Origin: JBDTVS01 sp040007095 | Lineage (GTDB): Bacteria; Acidobacteriota; Vicinamibacteria; Vicinamibacterales; CAVVIG01 | DNA: 64,000 bases | NCBI GenBank assembly: GCA_040007095.1 | Contig: JBDTVS010000181.1 | Coordinates: forward strand, 24,266 to 88,265 | Direction: 5' to 3' | Part shown: positions 53,795 through 63,054 of the stretch, piece by piece | Position numbering within the stretch: position 1 is the first letter of the stretch | How the letters are laid out: each line of letters begins with the position of its first letter | Notes under the pieces: generated by a model | What the model was told of the DNA's origin: nothing | The model's input: the letters and a program-made list of their open reading frames with translations, nothing else | The model's database searches: none | Made by a program: the position numbers and the translations under genes

Positions 53795-54280
53795 TCATTT
53801 CCTCCTGATCGTCACCGCTTTCATCAAAGATCGGTCGGCCTTCAGCTCTTCCTGCCCGGCGGGAAAGTTGTTGGCCTGAAGCAGGAAAGCGGTGATATCG
53901 GCCGACAGCTGCACGTTCAGGCTTCCGATATCGTCCAGCGGCATCGAGGTCCGGATGCGATCGGCAAGATCGCCGACGGTCTGGCCCTCCCAGCGGTCCA
54001 GGAAGTCGCCGCCGGCGAGTCCCGGCGCCTGATCGCTGCCGCTGAGGTCGCCTTGATGACAGTTGCTGCACACGGCCATGTATTTGGCCTGGCCGCGGCC
54101 CGCTTGTTCCTTGCTGAACACCCCGTCCTTGGTGGTGCTCGCTTTCGGGGCGTCCTGCGGGCGCGGCAACGCGCTCGCTTCGTGGCCGAACGCCATCAAC
54201 ACGGCAGCCAGCATGGCCACCGAGGTGACGACCGAGGCCGCCACCGAAATCCGCGCCCTCGTGATGCCTGCCGAAATCAT
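53795..54280 (-). CDS. Exported monohaem c-type cytochrome
   Basis: The 161-residue protein has an N-terminal hydrophobic signal (SVVTSVAMLAAVLMAFG), then one haem motif CSNCH (Cys71, Cys74, His75) followed by QGDLSGSDQAPGLAGGDFL. The distal region has SMPLDD, whose Met is the probable sixth ligand. It fits class-I cytochrome c/PQQ-dehydrogenase electron acceptor domains. It is divergent from the haem-copper-TPR gene, with 107 bases between starts. Confidence 0.85.
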   Translation of the reverse strand: MISAGITRARISVAASVVTSVAMLAAVLMAFGHEASALPRPQDAPKASTTKDGVFSKEQAGRGQAKYMAVCSNCHQGDLSGSDQAPGLAGGDFLDRWEGQTVGDLADRIRTSMPLDDIGSLNVQLSADITAFLLQANNFPAGQEELKADRSLMKAVTIRRK

Positions 54281-54387
54281 GATGCCTCGCTCTAAGGAAT
54301 GAAGGTTTCCGACCTTTTAATCTATCATTCGATCGTCGGCCTTGTGAACGGGAAGGCGAGCCGTTCACGTATTCCCGGCAACATCAC

Positions 54388-56502
54388 TTGATCTGTTTGA
54401 AAACGAACATTCGCTGCGCGACGTGCCTCTTGGTGACCCTGTGGGTGGCGGCATCCTGGGAATGGATCCGCGCGTCGGGCACATCGCCAGCAGTGAACAG
54501 CTCCTTCCAGGCCGCTACTGCAGTATCGCGGGTGACGTTTTCGAAAGACATCCGGCCCATCCTGCTGGCGCACTGCGCCGCTTGTCACCGGCCAGAGGGC
54601 TCGGCGTCGTTCAGCTTGCTGACGTACGAGGATGCCAGACAGCATGCGGCTCAAATGGCAGCTGCTACGAAGAGACGCTATATGCCTCCGTGGAAGCCGG
54701 AGCCTGGCGTCGGAGAATTCGTCGGCGTGCGCCGGCTGACCGACGAGCAGATCGCGCTCATTGAGCGTTGGGTGAGCGACGGGATGGTCGAGGGGCCGAC
54801 GTCCGGCGCCAACTCTGCCGAGGGCGCTCCGAGTGGGGCGTGGCGGCTTGGCCCGCCCGATCTCGTCCTGACGATGCCGGCCTATACGCTGCGTGCCGGC
54901 GGCGACGACATGTATCGCCATTTCGTCCTGCCGATCTCGATTCTCGGGAAGCGCTACGTCAAGGCCTGGGAGCTTCGTCCGGGCAATCTGCGTGTTGTCC
55001 ACCACGCGACGATGGAGATCGATGCGACCGGCATGTCCCGACACCTGGACGAGCAGGATCCTGCGCCAGGCTACGAAGGTCTGATTGCCCACACGTCCAT
55101 GGCCCCGGACGGGTACTTTCTCGACTGGGCCCCGGGTCACACGCCGTATGTGGCTCCGGACGGCATGGCCTTCCCGATCGAAGAGAGAAACGACCTGGTC
55201 CTGATGCTCCACATGCGCCCCAGCGGCAAGCAGGAACTGGTGCAGGCGAGCATCGGTCTGTATTTCACCGATACGCCGCCGACGCGCGTGCCCGCCTTGC
55301 TCCGCCTGACCCGGCAGGATCTCGACATCCCGGCCGGCGAGGCGCACCACGTGGTGGCGCAATCGTACCGGCTGCCGGTCGATGTCGACGTGTATACCGT
55401 CCAGCCGCACGCCCACAATTTGGCCAGGGAGGTCGAAGGCTTCGCGACCCTTCCCGACGGCAGCGTGAAACGCTTGTTGTCTGTCAAGGACTGGGACTTC
55501 AACTGGCAGGATGTCTACCGGTATGCGACGCCGGTCTCGCTGCCGGCCGGGACGTCGGTGACGATGCGGTGGACCTACGACAACTCGACCGGTAACCGGG
55601 TCAATCCGAACGTGCCGCCAAAGGAAGTCAGATTCGGACAGCGCACCTCGGATGAAATGGCCGAGCTGTGGTTTCAGGTTCTGCCTCGCAACCAGACCGA
55701 CCGGAATATCCTCACGCGTGGGCTTCAAGCAGCGCAGCTCTTGGAGAACATCAAGGGCTACGAGACGATGTTGCTGTCCGATCGAGGCAACGCCGCGTTA
55801 CACAACGACGTGGCGCTGTTGTACGCACGCGCCGGGAATCGCGAGCAGGTGTCGGCGCATTTTGGTGCCGCGGCCCGAATCACGCCGGATTCCGCGCCTG
55901 CGCACTACAACCTCGGCACGGCGCTGCTGGCTCTGGGCAAACGCGACGAGGCACGCCGCGCCTTTGTCCGCGCCGTCGAGCTCGATCCCGGCTACGCCAA
56001 CGCATACCGCAGTCTGGGCATCGTGGCGCAGTCGGAAGGGAAGATCGAGGATGCGGCGCGCTACTACCAGCAGGCCATCGATCGGGCGCCTGAGGATGCG
56101 ATCGCGCATCACAATCTGGGGATGCTACTGCAAGTGCAGCGCAAGCTGGACGACGCCGTCGGCCATTATCGAGAGGCGCTGCGAATCAACGGCGACTACG
56201 TCGATGCGCTCGTCGATCTCGCGTGGGCTCTGGCCACAGCACCCGATTCGACCGGCCGCCGGGGGGAAGAGGCGGTGCGATTGGCCGAGCGCGGGGCGCA
56301 ATTGACTCGTCCGCAGACGTCAGTGGCGTTGGACGTTCTGGCCGTGAGCCTGGCCGCTGCAGGGCGATTCGACGAGGCGATTACCACCGCGGAGAGGGCG
56401 CTCGCATTGGCGACCGCGGCGAGAAGCGATTCAGAAGTTCGTCAGATACGGGACCGGATCGAGCTGTACCGACGGCGCGCGCCTTTCCGCCTGGCGCCGT
56501 AG
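54388..56502 (+). CDS. Haem c / type-2 copper (PHM-like) monooxygenase / TPR protein
   Basis: The 704-residue protein has an N-terminal signal, then a haem-binding CAACH motif (63-67). A two-domain ascorbate-dependent-type copper monooxygenase fold follows: candidate CuH ligands His205, His206 and His275 (VVHHAT, LHMRPSG), CuM ligands His341, His343 and Met393 (PHAHNL, TMRWTYDNS). At least four TPRs run from about 495 (APAHYNLGTALLALGKRDEA). The full ligand set suggests an active hydroxylase fed by the haem. A close paralogue lies at 58334-60490. The start is TTG 54388; no ATG fits the signal. Assignments are from motif positions. Confidence 0.8.
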   Translation: MICLKTNIRCATCLLVTLWVAASWEWIRASGTSPAVNSSFQAATAVSRVTFSKDIRPILLAHCAACHRPEGSASFSLLTYEDARQHAAQMAAATKRRYMPPWKPEPGVGEFVGVRRLTDEQIALIERWVSDGMVEGPTSGANSAEGAPSGAWRLGPPDLVLTMPAYTLRAGGDDMYRHFVLPISILGKRYVKAWELRPGNLRVVHHATMEIDATGMSRHLDEQDPAPGYEGLIAHTSMAPDGYFLDWAPGHTPYVAPDGMAFPIEERNDLVLMLHMRPSGKQELVQASIGLYFTDTPPTRVPALLRLTRQDLDIPAGEAHHVVAQSYRLPVDVDVYTVQPHAHNLAREVEGFATLPDGSVKRLLSVKDWDFNWQDVYRYATPVSLPAGTSVTMRWTYDNSTGNRVNPNVPPKEVRFGQRTSDEMAELWFQVLPRNQTDRNILTRGLQAAQLLENIKGYETMLLSDRGNAALHNDVALLYARAGNREQVSAHFGAAARITPDSAPAHYNLGTALLALGKRDEARRAFVRAVELDPGYANAYRSLGIVAQSEGKIEDAARYYQQAIDRAPEDAIAHHNLGMLLQVQRKLDDAVGHYREALRINGDYVDALVDLAWALATAPDSTGRRGEEAVRLAERGAQLTRPQTSVALDVLAVSLAAAGRFDEAITTAERALALATAARSDSEVRQIRDRIELYRRRAPFRLAP

Positions 56503-56548
56503 GCGGCGAACGTGGACCGGCCACTCATGGCCTGGTCTGCACATTCCA

Positions 56549-56583
56549 AATGCAACCACGAAAACACGAAGACGCGAAAAAGA
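56549..56583. repeat. Short-period ACGAAAAC-type intergenic repeat
   Basis: ACCACGAAAACACGAAGACGCGAAAA shows units of about 8 bases. Only one half of the usual inverted arrangement is present. It is loosely related in form to the elements at 33873 and 58274. Confidence 0.45.
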
Positions 56584-56627
56584 ATCCATTGATAGAATGA
56601 CCGCGTTCACAACCAAGGAGGAGATCG

Positions 56628-56993
56628 ATGAAGCAGCGTTTCGTGTTGACGGCGGCACTCTGCTGGCTGGCGTTCGGCACCAACGTCGTGCGCGGCGCCG
56701 AGCAGACGTGGACCGGTGCGATTAGCGACAGCATGTGCGGCATGTCGCACGCAGGAATGCGAACTCACGGCGAGAAGATTACCGACCGTGAATGCACGGT
56801 GGCCTGTCTGAGCTACCAGACGCCTGATGCCCCGAAGTACGTGTTTGTCACCGGCGGCAAGGTGTATCCGATTGCCAACCAGAAGTTCACCGGCCTCGGC
56901 CGCCGCTCGGGCGAGCCGATCGTGCTGACCGGCGAGCTCGACAGCACGGGCGCGATCACCATCACCAAGCTGGAATCGGCGAAGAAGGGCTAG
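56628..56993 (+). CDS. Exported small protein, 'SDSMCG...' family
   Basis: The 121-residue product has a signal peptide (FVLTAALCWLAFGTNVVRGA). WTGAISDSMCGMSHAGM, ECTVACLSYQTPDAPKYVFV, GGKVYPIANQKFT and GEPIVLTGELDSTGAITI follow. Three Cys and a cluster of Met/His near the N terminus could bind metal. The pattern recurs as a conserved hypothetical family in Acidobacteriota. AAGGAGGAGATCG before the ATG is a strong ribosome-binding site. It converges on the next gene with 7 bases between stops. Confidence 0.75.
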   Translation: MKQRFVLTAALCWLAFGTNVVRGAEQTWTGAISDSMCGMSHAGMRTHGEKITDRECTVACLSYQTPDAPKYVFVTGGKVYPIANQKFTGLGRRSGEPIVLTGELDSTGAITITKLESAKKG

Positions 56994-57000
56994 TCGGTCG

Positions 57001-58179
57001 TTACCGCTCCTCGCCCGTGCCGCCGGGGCGGGGTGTGTACGCGACGCCTTTCTTGGCGGCCTCTTCGACCGCTTTGTCCTCTGCGCGTCCCGCGAGGAGG
57101 ATGCCCACCATTCCGTAGTTGCCCTCGTGGCATGCGTACTCGAAGGGCCGCTGGCTCACGTCCTTCTTCGTCAGGTTCATCGCAAATGTCCACGGGCGGG
57201 TCCACGTGTGCGGGTCGGTGAAGGTCGATGACCAGTCGAGGATGTCGGGCGCGACCGGCTTGAATTTTTCGACCAGCGTGAGGTGCTCGCTCGCGCCGCG
57301 GTACGCCGTCTTCGGATTGAAGTTGGTCGTCTCGACCACGAGCGTGTTGCCCTCGAAGTGGCCGCGGGCGTCGCCCATGTAGAACCGGAACGTCGAGTTC
57401 GGATGCGGCCGTCCATCGAGCGGGATGATGCGCGTTTCGTTGACCATCTCGTATCGGATCGCCACGTATCCGGGACCCTGATGAATCTCGTACGCGTTGC
57501 CGTAGATCGCCGGCATCATCGACCCGGGCAGTCCGCGGCTGATGCAACGGTCGTAGAGGCTGCGGTCCTCGTACGAGTCGGCGTCGCCGCGTCCGACGCG
57601 TGCCTGCGCGCGCGCCGCCGCTCGCTGCCGCGCTTCGTCGACCTGCGGCGGCACCTTGCCGTCCGGCGGATCGGTGACCAGCCAGGCGCGGCTGTTCTGC
57701 GGAAAGAAATTCTCGAACCAGTGAATCGGACTGCGGAACTCGGCGCGGTTGCGGTCGGCTTCCTCGCGGGTGTCGCTGCGCTGGTCGCGAAGGGACTCGA
57801 GCTCAGCGGGCGTGATGTCCTCCAGCCGGCGACCTTCGAATTGGGCCGGGCGCTCAAAGGGAATCAGGCTTTCGTCGTTGTTCGTATACACGCCGGAGAG
57901 GTCGGGATCGCCCCACGGAGTCCGGCCGGGAGTGTAGGTCCTGGCCGCTCTCGCCGGCGCTTTTGCGGCCGATGTCTGAGCCGATGTCTGAGCCGATGTG
58001 GGCACCGTCGTAAGAAACATGCCCGACAGGCCAATCACCAGTGTGCCGACACCAACTAGTGGCCTGCAGACGCTGAAGGAGGACCACTTGACACTGTTGC
58101 TGACCGCGATTTCTCCCGCCGCGCCAACGGCGCGGCCGGTAGTGATTCCAAAGAGAGGGTCCACTGGTCGCTTGCCCAT
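57001..58179 (-). CDS. Exported 'WGDPDLxG' family protein (paralogue of 26771-27847)
   Basis: The 392-residue protein shares a motif order with the gene at 26771: TPGRTPWGDPDLSGVYTNN, YDRCISRGLPGSMMPAIYGN, QGPGYVAIRYEMVNETRI, PLDGRPH, GHFEGNTLVVETTNF and YACHEGNYGM. A hydrophobic segment (VGVGTLVIGLSGMFLTTVPT, about 42-61) precedes TSAQ repeats, so the leader is unusually long. ATG 58179 follows AAGGAG and is preferred. The last 30 residues are charged. The function is unknown. Confidence 0.75.
   Translation of the reverse strand: MGKRPVDPLFGITTGRAVGAAGEIAVSNSVKWSSFSVCRPLVGVGTLVIGLSGMFLTTVPTSAQTSAQTSAAKAPARAARTYTPGRTPWGDPDLSGVYTNNDESLIPFERPAQFEGRRLEDITPAELESLRDQRSDTREEADRNRAEFRSPIHWFENFFPQNSRAWLVTDPPDGKVPPQVDEARQRAAARAQARVGRGDADSYEDRSLYDRCISRGLPGSMMPAIYGNAYEIHQGPGYVAIRYEMVNETRIIPLDGRPHPNSTFRFYMGDARGHFEGNTLVVETTNFNPKTAYRGASEHLTLVEKFKPVAPDILDWSSTFTDPHTWTRPWTFAMNLTKKDVSQRPFEYACHEGNYGMVGILLAGRAEDKAVEEAAKKGVAYTPRPGGTGEER
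57968..58000. repeat. 12-bp in-frame tandem repeat coding TSAQ
   Basis: Plus-strand unit GCCGATGTCTGA occurs twice fully and a third time partly, encoding repeated T-S-A-Q in the secreted protein on the minus strand. It lies at the predicted signal-cleavage region. Confidence 0.75.
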
Positions 58180-58273
58180 ACCGATCAGGCTCCTTTCGAG
58201 CGCGCCGATATTATAGGCCAGCTTCCGCTGCACACTGCTGCAGTCAGGCCGCAGCCGTGGTTCAGTTTCACGT

Positions 58274-58330
58274 CAACCGCCGAGCACACCGAGTCGAAAC
58301 CGAGAATGTTTTCTCGGTGACCGGGCGGTG
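58274..58330. repeat. Degenerate CACCGAG-type inverted repeat
   Basis: CACACCGAGTCGAAACCGAGAA is followed by TTTTCTCGGTGACCGGGCGGTG, giving ACCGAGAA/TTCTCGGT as the closest stem. It lies before one gene and after the stop of the next, which ends 4 bases away. Confidence 0.5.
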
Positions 58331-58333
58331 AGC

Positions 58334-60490
58334 CTAGTCCCCTCGCGGCACGTTTCCAGGGGACTTGTTTGCTGAGTTCGACCGGTCGCGTGGCTTAGGG
58401 CGATCTCTGGCCGATTTCGCTTTCAGCAGGGTCGCAAGCTGTGTCTGCGCCTCCACCGAATCGGGCCGAAGACGAAGGGCGGCCTGGACTTCACGAATCG
58501 CTTCGTCCACCCGACCTTGAAACCCGAGCGCGACGCCGAGGTTTCTGTGCGCCTCGGCATGCCGCGGATTGATCTCGATCGCCTTGCGCAGGTGCACGAT
58601 CGCCTCGTCAATCCGGTTGCGCGGCCCCACGATCACTGCGAGGTTGAAGTGGGCATCGGCATTCTCGGGATTGAGCTCGGTGGCGCGTCGCAGGGCGCGG
58701 ATCGCCTCCTCGACCTGTCCGCCTGCCATCATCGCGTTCCCCAGATTGAACAGCACACGGTCATCGTCCGGCTTCAGGCGTTGGGCTTCGCGCGCATGCG
58801 TGAGCGCCTCGGCCAGCCGACCCTGGAGTTGCAGCGCGCTCGCGAGGTTGCTGTGCGCTTCGGCGTCGGCCGGCTTCAAGCGCAGTGCCTCTGTGAGTTG
58901 CGCGATCGCGTCCGGCACGCGACCCGCCTGCAGATACCTCGTGGCCAGATAGTTGTGCGCCAGCGGGTCGTCGGGACTGGTGCCGACCTGCATCTCCGCG
59001 CCCGCGATATCGGCCCGCAGCGTCCGTTCCTCGTAATCGCGCGCGAGCGCCGGGATGTCTTCGTCGCGGCGTGGCAGGACTTCGAGCCACAGCGCGCCCA
59101 TCTCGTCGGAGGATTGCGGACCCCATTTCACCCGTTGCGCCGGATGATGGGGATTGCGCGGGTTGCCGTCCGAGTTGTCGTAGGTGAAGTGCATCGCGAT
59201 CGTCGTGCCCTTGGGCAGGAATAAAGGCTCGTCGTAGCGGTACTGATCCTGCCAGCGGAAGTCCCACGAGCGGATCCAGATGAGCGGCTTGACGGATCCG
59301 TCGGGAAGCGTCGCGGTTCCCTTCATTTCCCTGGCCAGGTAGTGGGCGTGCGGATAGACACTCAGGACGTCGACGTCCGCCGGCAACAAGTAGCGATCGT
59401 CGATGGCATAGTCGGCCTGTCCGGCAGGGATATCAATGGACTTGGATTCGAGCTTGATGGGGAGGGGTGCGTGCGCGGGCGGACGACTCGCGAAGAACAA
59501 GCCGATGCTTGGCTGGATGATTTCCGGTTCGCCGGTCGGCAGCATGTGCAGCTGCATGACGAGGTCGCTGCCGCGCTCGAGCGTCCACGCCCGGTCGGCC
59601 TCCTGGAGAAATGGCGCCTTGCCGGGCGTCCAGCCGTAGACGTTCTCCACCTGATCGTCGGGCATCGCGGCAAAGCCCGGCTCACGGTCGCCACGGTCCA
59701 CCCTCCGGGAAACCCGCAACCGATCGAGGCCGATACTCGCGTGGTGCAAGCTTCGAGGGTTGCCCGCGCGGAACTCGATCGCGCGCACATAGCGCGTCGA
59801 CGGCAGCGGCACCGGCACGACGAAATTGCGGAAGACGTCCTTGCCGGTGGCCTGGAGTTGATAGGCGTCCGGCATCTGCAGCACGAGGTCGGGCTGGCCC
59901 AACTGCCACCCGTCCGGCCATTTCGGCAGCGGAGGCTTGTCGGCCGGGTCGCCTTCGATGGCGCCTTCGTCGGCCCACCGTTGAAGGATGGCAATCTGGT
60001 CGTCGCGCAGTCCGCGGGCGTTCGCAAACTTGCCGGCGCCTCGCTCTGGCAGCCACGGCGGCATCACGCGCCGGGCGGTCGCGTCCGCGATCTGCTTCGC
60101 GTGCTCGCGAACATCGCGATACTCGATCAGGCTGAAAGGCGCTCCCGCGAAACACCATTGATCGTCGGGAGATTTGCCCGCCTTGGGGTTGGCCGGGCGG
60201 TGGCAGGTCGCGCAGTACTCGAACAGGACCGGGGCGACGTCCCTGTTGAACGTCACGGCGGGCCGGGCAGTCGACGCCGGCGGCGAAACGGCGGGCGCGC
60301 GCTGACATGCGGCCGAGGCGAAGATCAGCAGGACCGCGATGGACAGTCCGCGATGAAGGAATCGCAGGGCGGCAACCCGCTGGCTGGGATCGACATCGAT
60401 AATGCCTCGCCCGTCGAAGGGAGCCGGACGTGGATCCCAGGTTGTACCCCGGGTTGCCGAGATGCGGAAAGCGCGGCAAGTCGTTGACAA
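58334..60490 (-). CDS. Haem c / type-2 copper (PHM-like) monooxygenase / TPR lipoprotein (paralogue of 54388-56502)
   Basis: The 718-residue product has a hydrophobic leader with lipobox ASAAC (Cys62). Haem motif CATCH is at 93-97. The copper ligand pattern is conserved: SLHHASIG, MQLHMLPTG, YPHAHYLARE and IAMHFTYDNS. About six TPRs follow (DPLAHNYLATRYLQAG, ADAHFNLAVIVGP). The whole order matches the gene at 54388. No ATG or GTG lies upstream of the leader; TTG 60490 is the only ordinary start, and part of the first 45 residues may be untranslated. It is divergent from the DUF1592 cytochrome gene. Confidence 0.8.
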   Translation of the reverse strand: MSTTCRAFRISATRGTTWDPRPAPFDGRGIIDVDPSQRVAALRFLHRGLSIAVLLIFASAACQRAPAVSPPASTARPAVTFNRDVAPVLFEYCATCHRPANPKAGKSPDDQWCFAGAPFSLIEYRDVREHAKQIADATARRVMPPWLPERGAGKFANARGLRDDQIAILQRWADEGAIEGDPADKPPLPKWPDGWQLGQPDLVLQMPDAYQLQATGKDVFRNFVVPVPLPSTRYVRAIEFRAGNPRSLHHASIGLDRLRVSRRVDRGDREPGFAAMPDDQVENVYGWTPGKAPFLQEADRAWTLERGSDLVMQLHMLPTGEPEIIQPSIGLFFASRPPAHAPLPIKLESKSIDIPAGQADYAIDDRYLLPADVDVLSVYPHAHYLAREMKGTATLPDGSVKPLIWIRSWDFRWQDQYRYDEPLFLPKGTTIAMHFTYDNSDGNPRNPHHPAQRVKWGPQSSDEMGALWLEVLPRRDEDIPALARDYEERTLRADIAGAEMQVGTSPDDPLAHNYLATRYLQAGRVPDAIAQLTEALRLKPADAEAHSNLASALQLQGRLAEALTHAREAQRLKPDDDRVLFNLGNAMMAGGQVEEAIRALRRATELNPENADAHFNLAVIVGPRNRIDEAIVHLRKAIEINPRHAEAHRNLGVALGFQGRVDEAIREVQAALRLRPDSVEAQTQLATLLKAKSARDRPKPRDRSNSANKSPGNVPRGD

Positions 60491-60531
60491 ACTTGAGAAT
60501 CCCCCCGAAAGAAGCGAGAATAAGTATACGA

Positions 60532-63027
60532 GTGAAACGCCAAATTACCGTCGCCGTCGTCTCAGTTTGGTTGGCTTCCGCGGGTTGGACGATTCTTCAC
60601 GCTTCGGCTCCACAGACCAAATCCGATCCCCCGCCTGTACCGGCCGCCGCCCAGCCATACCGGGAAGTGCTCGATCGGTACTGCGTGACCTGCCACAACC
60701 AGCGCGCCAAAGAGCCACCGGGTCAGATCACGCTCGATAACCTGGATCTGAGTCATGTCGCCGATGCCGCCGAAACCTGGGAGAAAGTAGTACGGCGGCT
60801 GCATGCGGGCACGATGCCGCCTCAGCCCGCCCGCCGCCCTGATTCCGCGACCTACGAGCGGCTCATCGGCTGGTTGGAGGGCGAGCTCGATCGGGCGTCG
60901 GCCGCGGCGCCCAATCCCGGCCGGCCGGTGCTGCACCGCTTGAACCGTGCCGAGTACGCCAACGCGATTCGCGACGTGCTCGCGGTCGACGTGGACGTCG
61001 CGTCGATGCTCCCTCCCGACGACGCGGCGTACGGCTTCGACAATATCTCGGACGTCCTCGGCGTGTCACCGTCGCTGCAGGAGCGCTACTTGACGGCGGC
61101 AAAGAAGGTGAGCGCGCTGGCGGTCGGCGACACGAGCGTGGCGGCCGGGAGCACGACCTACCGGATTCGTCAGGATCTCTCGCAGGATCAGCATCTCGAG
61201 GGCCTGCCGCTCGGCACGATCGGCGGGATCCAGATTCGTCATACGTTCCCGGTCGACGGCGAGTACACCTTTCAGGTGAAGCTCTATCGCACGAACCTGG
61301 ACATCGTGCGCGGGCTCCAGTACGCGCACGACGTCGAGTTCACCGTCGACGGCCAGCGGGTGTATCTGACCACGATTGGCGGGACGGCGGATCTCGCGGC
61401 CATGTTCGAAAAGCCCACCGACACCGGCGACGCCGTTGATGCGCGGCTGCGCGTGCGGGTGCCGGTGAAGGCCGGACCCCGGACGGTGGCGGTGGCGTTT
61501 GTCCAGGATCCGTCGGTTCAGGATTCAACCCGGCTCCAGGGGTACGTGCGAAGCTCGGCGGACAACTTCGACTGGGCGGGCCGGCCGCATATGCAGACGC
61601 TCGCGATCACGGGGCCGTTCAATGCCACGGGATCCGGCGACACCCCCAGCCGGCGTCGCATCTTCGTGTGCCAGCCCTCTCGCGCGAGCTCCGAACGGGC
61701 GTGCGCGAAGGAGATTTTGTCGACCGTCGCGCGTCGCGCGTATCGCAAGCCGATTGCCGACGCCGACCTGCAGCCGGTGCTGAGCTTCTACGACCTCGGC
61801 CGCCGGGAAGCCAGCTTCGAACACGGCGTTCAAATGGGGATCGAGCGCATTCTCGCCAGCCCGCAGTTCATGTTCCGCCTCGAACGGGACCCCGCTGGTG
61901 CGGCGCCTGGCAGCATCTATCGCATCAGCGATCTCGAGCTCGCGTCGCGGCTGTCGTTCTTTCTCTGGAGCAGCGTGCCCGACGATGAACTGCTGAGCGT
62001 GGCGGCGGCGGGGAAGCTGAAGGACCGGGCGACACTCGAGCGGCAGACGCGCCGGATGCTTGCCGACCCCAAGGCGAATGCGCTCGTCAGCAATTTCGCC
62101 GGTCAGTGGCTTCAGCTGCGCAACGTGCGCAGCGTCCAGCCCAACTCCGACGAGTTTCCCGACTTCGACGACAATCTGCGCCAGGGTTTCCGGCGTGAAA
62201 CCGAGCTTTTTTTCGAGAGCATCATGCGCGAGGACCGCAACGTGCTGGACCTGCTGCGCGCGGACTACACGTTCGTGAACGAGCGCCTGGCCCTGCACTA
62301 CGGCATACCCAACGTGCGCGGCAGCCGCTTCCGGCGCGTGACGGTGACCGACGAGACCCGCAGGGGTCTGCTCGGGCACGGCAGCATCCTGGCGGTCACC
62401 TCGCACGCCGAGCGCACCTCGCCGGTCGTGCGCGGCAAGTGGATTCTCGACAACATCCTGGGCACGCCGCCGGCGCCGCCGCCTCCCGACATCCCGGCGC
62501 TGAAAGAGCCGGAAGAGGGACAAAAGCCGCGCACGATGCGCGAGCAGATGGCGGAGCATCGTGCCAATCCGGTCTGCGCCAGCTGCCACAAGGTCATGGA
62601 TCCGATCGGCTTTGCGCTCGAGAACTTCGATGCCGTCGGCGCGTGGCGAACGCGCGAGCCGGGCGGACCGATTGACGCCTCGGGCCAGCTGGCGGACGGG
62701 ACCAAAGTCGACGGAGTAGTCACGCTGCGAAAGGCCTTGCTCGATCGTCCGGAAGTGTTCGTGGGAACGATGACGGAGAAGCTCCTGACCTATGCGCTCG
62801 GGCGCGGCCTGAGCTACGCCGACATGCCTGTCGTCCGCGTCATCGTTCGCGATGCCGCCCGGAATGACTACCGGTTTTCGTCGCTGGTCCTGGGCGTGAT
62901 CAACAGCATGCCGTTTCAGATGCGAATCCGGCCGTCAGAGGCCGAGCCGACCACCATCGGCGCGGACAGATCCGCGCCTCGGATTTCGAACGAAACAGCG
63001 CGTCGGGCCCAGGGCACGACGCGTTAG
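60532..63027 (+). CDS. Exported DUF1587/1592/1588/1585 cytochrome-like protein
   Basis: About 831 residues from GTG 60532 (VKRQITVAVVSVWLASAGW signal). A haem motif CVTCH (51-55) is followed by DUF1587 (RLNRAEYANAIRDVLAVDVD), DUF1595/1592 (ISDLELASRLSFFLWSSVPDDELL), DUF1588 (RTSPVVRGKWILDNILGTPP and CASCHKVMDPIGFALENFD, a second CxxCH) and DUF1585 (EKLLTYALGRGLSYADMP). These domains occur together in Planctomycetes and Acidobacteriota, normally beside a DUF1552 gene, as here 27 bases on. The pathway is unknown. The start at 60532 begins the signal; the frame continues 102 bases upstream. Confidence 0.87.
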   Translation: MKRQITVAVVSVWLASAGWTILHASAPQTKSDPPPVPAAAQPYREVLDRYCVTCHNQRAKEPPGQITLDNLDLSHVADAAETWEKVVRRLHAGTMPPQPARRPDSATYERLIGWLEGELDRASAAAPNPGRPVLHRLNRAEYANAIRDVLAVDVDVASMLPPDDAAYGFDNISDVLGVSPSLQERYLTAAKKVSALAVGDTSVAAGSTTYRIRQDLSQDQHLEGLPLGTIGGIQIRHTFPVDGEYTFQVKLYRTNLDIVRGLQYAHDVEFTVDGQRVYLTTIGGTADLAAMFEKPTDTGDAVDARLRVRVPVKAGPRTVAVAFVQDPSVQDSTRLQGYVRSSADNFDWAGRPHMQTLAITGPFNATGSGDTPSRRRIFVCQPSRASSERACAKEILSTVARRAYRKPIADADLQPVLSFYDLGRREASFEHGVQMGIERILASPQFMFRLERDPAGAAPGSIYRISDLELASRLSFFLWSSVPDDELLSVAAAGKLKDRATLERQTRRMLADPKANALVSNFAGQWLQLRNVRSVQPNSDEFPDFDDNLRQGFRRETELFFESIMREDRNVLDLLRADYTFVNERLALHYGIPNVRGSRFRRVTVTDETRRGLLGHGSILAVTSHAERTSPVVRGKWILDNILGTPPAPPPPDIPALKEPEEGQKPRTMREQMAEHRANPVCASCHKVMDPIGFALENFDAVGAWRTREPGGPIDASGQLADGTKVDGVVTLRKALLDRPEVFVGTMTEKLLTYALGRGLSYADMPVVRVIVRDAARNDYRFSSLVLGVINSMPFQMRIRPSEAEPTTIGADRSAPRISNETARRAQGTTR

Positions 63028-63054
63028 CGTGGATGAGTCATCACCGGGGGTTGT

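Noticed and set aside
53616..53879. Arg-rich 87-codon frame with PIRRT repeats
   Set aside because: It is produced by the 15-bp tandem repeat and overlaps the end of the cytochrome gene on the other strand.
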